64,000 bases of DNA, from positions 1 through 64,000 of the forward strand of contig NZ_JARLTC010000006.1 in assembly GCF_029382225.1 (NCBI RefSeq), written 5' to 3'. Numbering within the stretch: the first letter of the stretch is position 1; each line of letters opens with the position of its first letter. Source of the DNA: Spongiactinospora sp. TRM90649. Its GTDB lineage: Bacteria; Actinomycetota; Actinomycetes; Streptosporangiales; Streptosporangiaceae. The translations under genes were made by a program, and so were the position numbers. Under the pieces are notes generated by a model. That model did no database searches. It was given only the letters and a program-made list of their open reading frames with translations, and was not told where the DNA came from. Below, in pieces: positions 47,071 through 54,481 of this stretch.

Positions 47071-49257
47071 ATGTTCGCGGCAATTGGGCGATTCACCGCT
47101 AGACGTCGTATTTGGGTGTACGTAGCCGCCTTCCTGTTCGTCATTCTCGGCGGCCTGTGGGGTTCGGGCGCGGGCGGCATCCTGGGCGGCGGCGCCGGGC
47201 TGGACAACCCCAACGGCGAGTCCGCCGAGGCCAACCGGCTCCTCGCGGGCACCCTCGGCCGCCACGTCGCCGACGTGGTGGTCATCTATGACAGCCCCGA
47301 CATGACCGTGGACGATCCGCGGTTCCGGCAGAGCGTCGAGCAGACCGTCGCGAAACTGCCCAAGGAGACGTACGCCTGGCTGGAGACCTTCTGGACCACC
47401 GATTCGGCGGACTTCGTCTCCAAGGACCGGCACAAGACCTACGTCACCATCCAGTTGCCGGGGGCGGTGGAGGAAGAGCAGGTCGTTGTGTACCGGCAGG
47501 TACGCGAACTGCTCGACGCCCCCGGGCTCACCGAGCGTTTCGGCGGCCTGACGGCGGTCGGGGTCGAGTTCAACGAGATCAGCAACCGGGACCTGGCCAG
47601 GGCCGAGCTGCTCTCCTTCCCGCTGCTGCTCATCCTGCTGCTACTGGTCTTCCGCAGCGTGGTCGCAGCGCTGCTGCCGCTGACCATCGCGGTGCTCGTC
47701 GCGGTGGGCTCGCTCGGCGTGCTGCGCGTCGTCGGCGGCATCGTGGACCTGTCCACCGCGGCCATCAACGTGGTGGTGATCCTGGGGCTGGGGCTGGCGA
47801 CCGACTACGCGTTGCTCATCGTCAACAGATTCCGGGAGGAACTGGCGGCGGGCCGGGACGTGGAGGACGCGGTGGTGCGCTCCACCGCGACGGCGGGCCG
47901 TACGGTGGTGGTCTCCGGCATCACGGTCGCGGTGACCCTCGGCGGCCTGGTGGTGTTCCCCTCCCGCTTCCTCACCTCGCTCGCCTACGCGGGCGTCAGC
48001 GTGGTGCTGTTCGCGGTGATCAGCGCGCTCACCGTGCTGCCCGCGCTGCTGCGCACGGTGGGCACCAGGATCGACGCGCTGCGCATCCCGCTGCCCTGGG
48101 GACGCAACCGCCAGGAGATGGGATCCCGCTGGTACCGCACCGCCCACGCGGTGATGCGCCGGCCGGTCGCCGTGACGGTGACCATCGGCGCGCTGCTGCT
48201 CGCGCTCGGCGCGCCGCTGCTCAGCGCGGTCTGGACGCGGCCCGCGGAGTGGGCGCTGCCGGCCACGGCCGACAGCGTGATGGTCACCAGGCAACTGGCG
48301 GCCGAGTTCTCCCACGACCCCACCAAGGTGATCAGCACCGTCGTCCGGATGCCGGGGCCGGCGGACACGCCGGAGGCCAAGGCCGCCCTGGAGGACTTCG
48401 CCACCCGCCTGGGGCAGGTCGAGGGCATCGACCGCGCGGCGGTCACCGGCACGGAGGGCGACCTGGCCCGGATCACGCTGGGATACTCCCTCAGCCCGTA
48501 CGGCCAGGAGATCAGGGACGTGGTGCACAAGATCCGCGATCTCCCGCCGCCACCGGGCGCGACCGCGCTGTTCGCCAACCGCCCGGCGGCGATCGTGGAC
48601 ATGCTCGAAATGTTCGCCCAGGGGCTGCCATGGATGATGCTCATCGTCGCGCTGGTGACGTTCGTGGTCCTCTTCCTGGCGTTCGGCTCGGTCATCCTGC
48701 CGATCAAGACGGTGCTGATGAACCTGCTGTCGCTGTCGGCGGCGTTCGGCGCGATGGTGCTGATCTTCCAGGACGGTTTCCTGGCCGGCCCGCTGAACTT
48801 CGAGGCGCCGGGGTTCCTGGACGCCAACATGCCCCTCATGATCGCGGCCATCGCCTTCGGCCTGGCGATGGACTACGAGGTGTTCATGCTGGCCAGGATG
48901 CGCGAGCACTACGTCCAGACCGGCGACACGGTGGAGTCGGTGGCGGTGGGCGTGCAGCACACGGCCAGGATCGTCACCGCCGCCGCGCTGCTGCTCGGCG
49001 TCGTGGTGGGCGCGTTCGTGATCACCAACGTGACGGTGCTGAAGATGATCGGCGTCGGCGTGGTGGTCGCGCTGGTCGTGGACGCCACGGTGGTCCGGGG
49101 ACTGCTGGTCCCGGCGACCATGCGGCTGCTCGGCCGCTGGGCCTGGTGGTCGCCCGGCCCGCTGGCCAGATGGTGGAGCCGCCACGGGCTGCCGGAGGAG
49201 GGCGGCCCCACTCCCGTCGTGCCCAGGGAGGCGCCGAACCCGATCGTGCGGGCTTGA
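47071..49257 (+). CDS. MMPL/RND-family lipid transporter
   Basis: This 728-residue transporter has the MMPL layout: TM1 (IWVYVAAFLFVILGGLW), an extracytoplasmic domain, TM2-6 with LATDYALLIVNRFREEL (about 245), a second porter domain, and TM7-12 with AMDYEVFMLARMREHY (about 600), the Asp-Tyr pairs that carry protons. Such proteins export complex lipids and FAAL-PKS products. The ATG at 47071 sits 6 bases after AGGGAG; 47065 is the alternative. It is followed by a strong terminator. Export of the lipid-primed polyketide is the natural inference. Confidence 0.92.
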   Translation: MFAAIGRFTARRRIWVYVAAFLFVILGGLWGSGAGGILGGGAGLDNPNGESAEANRLLAGTLGRHVADVVVIYDSPDMTVDDPRFRQSVEQTVAKLPKETYAWLETFWTTDSADFVSKDRHKTYVTIQLPGAVEEEQVVVYRQVRELLDAPGLTERFGGLTAVGVEFNEISNRDLARAELLSFPLLLILLLLVFRSVVAALLPLTIAVLVAVGSLGVLRVVGGIVDLSTAAINVVVILGLGLATDYALLIVNRFREELAAGRDVEDAVVRSTATAGRTVVVSGITVAVTLGGLVVFPSRFLTSLAYAGVSVVLFAVISALTVLPALLRTVGTRIDALRIPLPWGRNRQEMGSRWYRTAHAVMRRPVAVTVTIGALLLALGAPLLSAVWTRPAEWALPATADSVMVTRQLAAEFSHDPTKVISTVVRMPGPADTPEAKAALEDFATRLGQVEGIDRAAVTGTEGDLARITLGYSLSPYGQEIRDVVHKIRDLPPPPGATALFANRPAAIVDMLEMFAQGLPWMMLIVALVTFVVLFLAFGSVILPIKTVLMNLLSLSAAFGAMVLIFQDGFLAGPLNFEAPGFLDANMPLMIAAIAFGLAMDYEVFMLARMREHYVQTGDTVESVAVGVQHTARIVTAAALLLGVVVGAFVITNVTVLKMIGVGVVVALVVDATVVRGLLVPATMRLLGRWAWWSPGPLARWWSRHGLPEEGGPTPVVPREAPNPIVRA

Positions 49258-49375
49258 CCGCTCCGACTTGACGGGCTCCCTGACAGGCACGCTCGGGGAG
49301 AACCGCCCGCCGTGCGGGCCGGCCTGATGCCATTCGCTTGACCGGAGGTTGACTGAGCCCGATTCCCACCCCCAC

Positions 49376-49409
49376 GCAAACCGCAGCCGTGTTGACGGCT
49401 GCGGTTTGC
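49376..49409 (+). terminator. Strong hairpin terminator after the MMPL gene
   Basis: A perfect 15-bp stem (GCAAACCGCAGCCGT and its reverse complement) with a GTTG loop, 119 bp after the stop. It closes the plus-strand reductase/membrane protein/MMPL unit. Confidence 0.75.
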
Positions 49410-49790
49410 GGCATGTATTGGGCCGTCTCGCATGTTGCGCGTTGGTCGGCGAATGTAAAGGGCGATGGACTGTGAGGTTAAATACAGAATAAAGGCAGAA
49501 TAGAACGTTACAGGATGTCGCGGCCTTTATCATTGTTGCACGTCAGAGGGTTATGGCATGGCCCAATTGATCTGTTCCGGTTATCCAAATAATCGGGTAA
49601 ATGCGACAGATGGGGCGTTAGTGTATTACCAAAAGTAAGCATTAACGGGTTCTTGGGTAGATTTTCTAGACAACCCCTATTACGATTGAGGTCATTGGCA
49701 TCCGTGATGCTTTCCGGGGTTCTATCCACAGCCACGCACCACAGATCGGTAACTGGGGCAATCGGGGGCGAAGTGAGTAGAAAGGCCTCT
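49410..49790. other. AT-rich non-coding leader of the response regulator
   Basis: About 380 bp with markedly lower GC than the rest of the window (many A/T runs, such as TTAAATACAGAATAAAGG and CCAAAAGTAAGCATTAA). No frame shows actinomycete codon bias. It probably holds the regulator's promoter and binding sites for silencing or pleiotropic regulators; no clear RNA structure was recognised. Confidence 0.45.
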
Positions 49791-50534
49791 ATGACCAAAC
49801 TGTCGACGAAGGTGATGCCACCGAGGGAGTGGAGGCCCGTCACCGTCTACAAGGGTCATACGCGGGACTGCATCAAGATTCTGGTCGTCGACGAGCACAA
49901 GCTGATGCGGGAGGTGCTGTGCGAGGTCCTGCACGCCGAGGACGACTTCTGCGTGCTGGACGACTCCTCGGATCCGAAGTCGATCGTCGAACTGGTGGCC
50001 CGGGTCCGGCCGGACATCGTGCTCTTCGACATCGACAAACCGCACAGCGGGCCCATGGACATCGTCCGCCGGGTCCGCGAGGTCTCTCCGGAGACCATCG
50101 TGGCCGTGCTCAGCATGTACGACGACATCGAGCAGATCCGCGCCATGCTGCGGGTCGGCGTCCGTTGCTACCTGCACAAGGGCATCAGCAGGCACGACCT
50201 GGTGGCCGCGCTGCGCGGGGTCATCGAGGCGGACGGGAGGGTGACGCTGGCCGTCTCCCCCGAGTCGTTCGTCAACGAGGAGGGCCGCCTCTCCGGGCCG
50301 CTGTCCGAACGTGAGCAGGAGGTCCTGGCCCTGGTGGCGGAGGCGATGAGCAACCGCCAGATCGCGACCAGGCTCTCCGTTACGGAAGGCACGGTGAAGC
50401 GGCACCTGCGCAACATCTTCAACAAGCTGGGCGCGGTCTCCCGGATCGACGCGGTCAACAAGTACAAGGCGATCGCGAATGCCACGGGCGGCGGCTACCG
50501 GCGCGAGCTCATCCCCAGGGTTCCGGGCGGCTGA
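49791..50534 (+). CDS. NarL/LuxR-type response regulator
   Basis: This 247-residue protein has a receiver domain (KILVVDEH acidic pair, phospho-acceptor Asp in IVLFDID, Lys in CYLHKG) and a LuxR helix-turn-helix (LSEREQEVLALVAEAMSNRQI, GTVKRHLRNIFNKLG). No histidine kinase is adjacent, so it is an orphan or pathway-specific regulator. The ATG at 49791 follows GAAAGG; the GTG at 49773 (after GGGCGAA) would add six residues. Downstream is the homopolymer tract and DHA2 exporter it may control. Confidence 0.9.
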   Translation: MTKLSTKVMPPREWRPVTVYKGHTRDCIKILVVDEHKLMREVLCEVLHAEDDFCVLDDSSDPKSIVELVARVRPDIVLFDIDKPHSGPMDIVRRVREVSPETIVAVLSMYDDIEQIRAMLRVGVRCYLHKGISRHDLVAALRGVIEADGRVTLAVSPESFVNEEGRLSGPLSEREQEVLALVAEAMSNRQIATRLSVTEGTVKRHLRNIFNKLGAVSRIDAVNKYKAIANATGGGYRRELIPRVPGG

Positions 50535-50626
50535 GGGAGACGCATCGGCACGCGTCCGTGACAGGACCGAATGTCGGCCACGAGGGATAGCAACGCTTAT
50601 CACTATCCATTTCCCATCGGTACGGC

Positions 50627-50659
50627 GGGGGGGGGGGGCCCCCCCCCCCCCCCCCCCCC
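50627..50659. repeat. G12-C21 homopolymer tract before the exporter ribosome site
   Basis: Twelve consecutive G followed immediately by 21 consecutive C, ending 4 bp before GAGGAGG, the ribosome site of the MFS gene at 50674. In RNA the G12 could fold on the first C residues. Such tracts slip during replication, but also during sequencing and assembly, so the stated length may be unreliable. Confidence 0.8.
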
Positions 50660-50673
50660 GCGAGGAGGCGTCC

Positions 50674-52137
50674 GTGCGAACGAAGGCCACGTTCCTGATC
50701 ACCGGCGCGGCCGCCTTCATGGCCGCGCTCGACACACTCGTCGTCACCACCGCGCTGCCCACCATCCGGGCCGGCCTGGGCGCGTCCCTGGAAAGCCTGG
50801 AATGGACGGTGAACGCCTACACCCTCGTCTACGCCGTCTTCCTGCTCGCCGCGGCGGCGCTCGGCGACCGGTTCGGCCGCCGCCGCGTCTTCGTGGCCGG
50901 GCTCACCGTGTTCACGCTCGCCTCGGCCGCCGCCGCGCTGGCCGGTTCGGCGAGCGCCCTCATCGTGGCCAGGACCATCCAGGGCCTGGGCGCGTCGGTG
51001 ATCGTCCCGCTGGCCCTCACGCTCGTCGTGGTGACCAGCCCGGCACGGCTGCGCGGCCGGGTCATCGCCGGGTTCGGCGGCATGATCGGCCTGGGCATCG
51101 CGCTCGGCCCGTGGATCGGCGGCGCGGTGATCAGGCTGGGGAACTGGGAGGCGGTCTTCTGGATCAACGTCCCGGTGGGCCTGCTGCTCATCCCGCTCGC
51201 CGTGTGGTTCCTGCCGGAGAGCCGGGGCCCGTACGGCGGGCTCGACGTGCGCGGGCTGGCGCTCGTCGTGACCGGCCTGTTCGGCGTCGTCTTCGGCCTG
51301 ATCCGGGGCACGTCACTGAGCTGGACGCATCCCCAGGCGCTCGGCCCGCTGCTGGCCGGGGCGCTGGTGCTGGCCTGCTTCGCCCGGTGGGAACGCCGGG
51401 CCGCCCACCCGGTGCTGCCGCCGCACCTGTTCCGCGACCGGGGCTTCGCGCTGTCGAACCTGCTCGCCATGTTCGTCCAGGGCGGGGTGATGGGCGCGGT
51501 GTTCCTGCTCACCCAGTTCCTGCAGAACGTACTCGGCTACCAGCCGCTGGAGGCCGGGGTGCGCACCCTGCCGTGGACCCTCATGCCCGTGCTCGTGGCG
51601 CCGCTGGCCGGGGTGCTCGGTGACCGGATGGGGGTGCGCCGCCTGATGACGGCGGGCGCCCTGCTCCAAGGCATCGCGCTGGCCTGGTTCGCCGTCGTCG
51701 CCTCGCCTTCGGTGGGGTATCCGGTGCTGCTGCCCGCGATGCTGGTCGCCGGGATCGGGATGGGCGTGTTCTTCGGCCTGGCCGCCCGGCAGGCCATGGA
51801 CTTCGTCTCCGCCTCTGAGGAGGGCGTCGCCTCCGGGGTCAACAACGCCATGCGCCAGGTCGGCATCGTGCTCGGCGTGGCCGTGCTGTCCAGCGTGTTC
51901 GCCGCCGCGGGCGGCTACGGCTCGCCCGCGGCGTTCGTCTCCGGGCTGCGCCCGGCGCTGTGGACCGCGACGGGCGTGCTGGCCGTCGCCGTGGTCGTCG
52001 CCCTGCTCGTGCCCGCCAGGCCGGCGACCGGCGGCTCACCCGGGACGAGAGACGCGGCGGACGGCGAGCAGCAGCGCCAGCACCCCGATGAGGGCGGTCA
52101 CGGCCATCTCGCGGGCGACCGTCGAGCCCGCCGCTGA
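50674..52137 (+). CDS. DHA2-type MFS drug exporter
   Basis: This 487-residue efflux pump has about 14 helices. Motif D-like LDTLVVTTALPTI is in TM1, motif A GDRFGRRR at about 64-71, and motif C-like GLGIALGPWIGG at about 139-150. It resembles EmrB/QacA transporters. GTG 50674 lies 4 bases after GAGGAGG. The homopolymer just upstream is a possible phase switch. Its last 34 codons (ATGGSPGTRD...) overlap the 3' end of the convergent ABC permease by 102 bp and look unlike a family C-terminus, suggesting a stop was lost. It could export the polyketide or the lasso peptide. Confidence 0.9.
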   Translation: MRTKATFLITGAAAFMAALDTLVVTTALPTIRAGLGASLESLEWTVNAYTLVYAVFLLAAAALGDRFGRRRVFVAGLTVFTLASAAAALAGSASALIVARTIQGLGASVIVPLALTLVVVTSPARLRGRVIAGFGGMIGLGIALGPWIGGAVIRLGNWEAVFWINVPVGLLLIPLAVWFLPESRGPYGGLDVRGLALVVTGLFGVVFGLIRGTSLSWTHPQALGPLLAGALVLACFARWERRAAHPVLPPHLFRDRGFALSNLLAMFVQGGVMGAVFLLTQFLQNVLGYQPLEAGVRTLPWTLMPVLVAPLAGVLGDRMGVRRLMTAGALLQGIALAWFAVVASPSVGYPVLLPAMLVAGIGMGVFFGLAARQAMDFVSASEEGVASGVNNAMRQVGIVLGVAVLSSVFAAAGGYGSPAAFVSGLRPALWTATGVLAVAVVVALLVPARPATGGSPGTRDAADGEQQRQHPDEGGHGHLAGDRRARR

Positions 52138-52857
52138 CAGGCTCGCCCGCGTCTCCAGATAGGGGGCGATCGTCTGGCGCAGCGGCTCGACCACGTAGGT
52201 CAGCGGGTCGGCCCGCGCCGGCGCGGCCAGCCACGACGGCAGCCCGGACATTGGGAACAGCGCCCCGGAAAGGAAGATCATCGGGGTCAGCGTGAGCCCC
52301 AGGGCGGCGTGCAGCGTCTGCGCGCGGGTGACCGTCACCGCCAGGAGGGTCACCAGCGCGGTCATGGTGAACGCGATCAACCCCAGTTCGATCACCAGCT
52401 TGGCCAGCAGCGCCGGATGGTAGGGGACGTCCGCCACGCCCGCCAGGGCGAGCACCATCGCGCCCTGGCAGGTGGCGATGGTGGCGCCCCCGGCGATGCG
52501 CCCGGACAGCAGCGCCGCGCGATGCACCGGTGCGACCAGCATCTCGCGGAGCACGCCCGCCTCGCGGTCGCCCGCGAGCGACGCCCCGGCCGCCGCGGCC
52601 GGCACGGACAGCGCGATCACCAGTACCCCCGGGAACAGGTAGGTGCGGTAGTCGCCCGCCCCCGGCGAACTCGGGATGAGCGCTCCGAGCCCGGTGCCCA
52701 GGACCGTCAGGTAGAGCACGGGCTGCGCGACGAGCAGCAGCAGCCGTGCGGGGTCGCGCAGGAAGTGGAGCAGCTCCCGGCGCCACATCGCGACGGCGGC
52801 GCGGGCCTCCCAGGCCAGCCGCCGCCTGGCCGCCGTGTGGAACGCGATCTGGCTCAT
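52036..52857 (-). CDS. ABC-2 type exporter permease (lasso cluster)
   Basis: This 273-residue ABC-2 membrane protein has six helices and the family segments ELLHFLRDPARLLLLVAQPVLYL, YLFPGVLVIALS and IFLSGALFPMSGLP (the typical hairpin before TM5). ATG 52857 overlaps the ATPase stop (ATGA). With the ATPase it forms the exporter and probable immunity module of the lasso peptide cluster. The 3' end overlaps the convergent MFS gene. Confidence 0.88.
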   Translation of the reverse strand: MSQIAFHTAARRRLAWEARAAVAMWRRELLHFLRDPARLLLLVAQPVLYLTVLGTGLGALIPSSPGAGDYRTYLFPGVLVIALSVPAAAAGASLAGDREAGVLREMLVAPVHRAALLSGRIAGGATIATCQGAMVLALAGVADVPYHPALLAKLVIELGLIAFTMTALVTLLAVTVTRAQTLHAALGLTLTPMIFLSGALFPMSGLPSWLAAPARADPLTYVVEPLRQTIAPYLETRASLSAAGSTVAREMAVTALIGVLALLLAVRRVSRPG

Positions 52858-53846
52858 GTCCGCGCACTCCCCGCCGCCCGGCCCGTGTAGTGCAGGAAGA
52901 CGTCGTCCATGCTCGGCCGCCTGACCTCGATGGACAGCACGGGGACGCGCAGCTCCGCGCACAGGCGTGGGATGGTGCCCGCGGCGTCGGGCACCCGAAG
53001 GTGCAGGCCGTCGGGGCCGCGGGTGGCCGACAGCCCCATCCGCTGGGCCAGCATCATCGCGGCGGTGCGGTCGTCGGCGGTGCGCAGGTGGACGCGGTCG
53101 GCGCCGAGCACCGTCTTCAGCGCGGCCGGGCTGTCGTGGGCGATGAGCCGCCCCCGGTCGAGGATGCCGACGCGGTCGCAGTGCTCGGCCTCCTCCAGGT
53201 GCCGGGTGGTGAGGAAGACGGTGACCGCGCGGCGGCTGCGCAACTGGAGCAGGTGGTCCCAGATCCGGCCGCGCGCGGTGGGGTCGAGGCCGAGGCTGGG
53301 TTCGTCCAGGAAGAGCACCTGCGGATTGGTGAGCAGGCCCCGGGCGAGCGCCAGCCCGCGCCGCTGACCTGCCGACAGCCGCCGCGCCCGCGTGTCGCGC
53401 TCGTCGTACAGGCCGGTGAGGTCGAGGGCCTCGGCGACGCGGCGGCGGGCGTCGTGGCGGCCCATGCCGTACATGGTGGCGTGCAGGCGGAGGTTCTCGG
53501 TGACGGTGAGGTCGCCGTCGGCGGCGGAGTCCTGGAAGACCACGCCGATCCGGCGGCGCACCCCGGCGGGGTCGGCGAGGACGTCGACCCCCGCCACCCG
53601 CGCCTGGCCCGCCGTGGGGCGCAGCAGTGTGCACAGCATCGCGATGGCGGTGCTCTTGCCCGCGCCGTTCGGGCCGAGGAACGCGAACAGCTCCCCGGCC
53701 TCGACGGTAAGGTCCATTCCGGCCACGGCGGGCACGCCGCGATACGACTTGGCCAGCGCGCGGGTGTGGATCGCGGGCGACGCCCCCCAGGGGGCGTTGC
53801 GCCGGTGCAGCCCGGTTCGCCGGTGATGCGTGGTGTCGGCGGCCAT
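52854..53846 (-). CDS. ABC exporter ATPase (lasso cluster)
   Basis: This 330-residue DrrA-like ATPase has Walker A GPNGAGKS (58-65), Q-loop FQDSAADGDLT, signature LSAGQRRGLALARG (about 154), Walker B VLFLDEPSLGLD, and the H-loop in TTRHLEE. A C-terminal regulatory extension of about 90 residues follows. The ATG at 53846 overlaps the B2 stop, and a GTG three bases earlier is equally placed. It energises the paired permease; self-resistance to or export of the lasso peptide is the inferred role. Confidence 0.9.
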   Translation of the reverse strand: MAADTTHHRRTGLHRRNAPWGASPAIHTRALAKSYRGVPAVAGMDLTVEAGELFAFLGPNGAGKSTAIAMLCTLLRPTAGQARVAGVDVLADPAGVRRRIGVVFQDSAADGDLTVTENLRLHATMYGMGRHDARRRVAEALDLTGLYDERDTRARRLSAGQRRGLALARGLLTNPQVLFLDEPSLGLDPTARGRIWDHLLQLRSRRAVTVFLTTRHLEEAEHCDRVGILDRGRLIAHDSPAALKTVLGADRVHLRTADDRTAAMMLAQRMGLSATRGPDGLHLRVPDAAGTIPRLCAELRVPVLSIEVRRPSMDDVFLHYTGRAAGSART

Positions 53847-54076
53847 CACGCCCCCGGCCGGGTAGGAATGATCATGGTGGGCTGGTAGTAGCCGGGCGGG
53901 AACGGCTCGCCGATCGGGCGGCCGTCCACCTGGACCCAGGCGTGCGCGCGGAACGGATCGGTGCGCACGCCGGTGCACCAGGTCGGCCAGGCACCGTGCA
54001 ACCGGCACAGCAGCGCGGGGGCCCAGCGCCGCAGCGGCGGCCGGTGCCGTCGTTCCGGGGTCATCGGATGGCTCAT
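53846..54076 (-). CDS. Truncated lasso peptide B2 protease (transglutaminase-like), catalytic Cys region missing
   Basis: The 76-residue product keeps the start (MSHPMTPERRHRPPLRR) and the C-terminal half of a B2 leader peptidase: LLCRLHGAWPTWCTGVR, then DPFRAHAWVQVDGRPIGE with the catalytic His, and FPPGYYQP. Intact B2 proteins are about 140-150 residues and carry the nucleophile in a C-L-x-R-S motif between these parts. That segment, about 65-70 residues, is absent, consistent with an in-frame internal deletion. GTG 54097 is an alternative start. The gene is probably non-functional as a protease unless another enzyme supplies leader cleavage. Confidence 0.7.
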   Translation of the reverse strand: MSHPMTPERRHRPPLRRWAPALLCRLHGAWPTWCTGVRTDPFRAHAWVQVDGRPIGEPFPPGYYQPTMIIPTRPGA

Positions 54077-54217
54077 GCGGCCACCGGCCTTCGGCACGGC
54101 CGGGCGCTTGGGTCGATCGGCTGGTTCATGGTGTGGTCACTGGTTCCAGGATTCGTGCGAGCGGGGGTTCGTTCGGTGGCCGTGGCGTCCGTCAGGTGTG
54201 CGGGCCGGGGGAGGAGG

Positions 54218-54481
54218 TCACGGCGAGGCCACCAGGCGGGCGGTGCGCAGGTCGGCCAGCAGGTTCTCGACGTCGCCGCCGGCGCGCTCGCGGGTCAGGC
54301 CCGGGTGCCGGCGGACCAGGCGCCTGGCCGCCTCCTCGGGCGTGTCGCCGTCGAGCAGCGCGCGCAGGATCAGCGCGCCGGTGGCGTTGAGCTGCCGGTA
54401 GCGCCCGGCCCGCTCGTCGAGCAGCACGGTGCCGCCTGGGGCGTGGCTGAGCGACACGCCCCCGCACAGGATGACGGCCAT
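54218..54481 (-). CDS. PqqD-like lasso peptide B1 protein (RRE)
   Basis: This 87-residue protein has a PqqD/RRE fold: VSLSHAPGGTVLLDERAGRY, LNATGALILRALLDG, TPEEAARRLVRRHP, and a C-terminal helix NLLADLRTARLV. In lasso clusters this protein binds the precursor leader and presents it to the protease and cyclase. The start overlaps the cyclase stop by one base (TGATG), so they are coupled. A 141-bp gap follows to the truncated B2 gene. Confidence 0.88.
   Translation of the reverse strand: MAVILCGGVSLSHAPGGTVLLDERAGRYRQLNATGALILRALLDGDTPEEAARRLVRRHPGLTRERAGGDVENLLADLRTARLVASP

Noticed and set aside
47641..49533. 630-codon minus-strand open frame opposite the MMPL gene
   Set aside because: His/Arg/Asp-rich nonsense translation antisense to clear transmembrane coding sequence.
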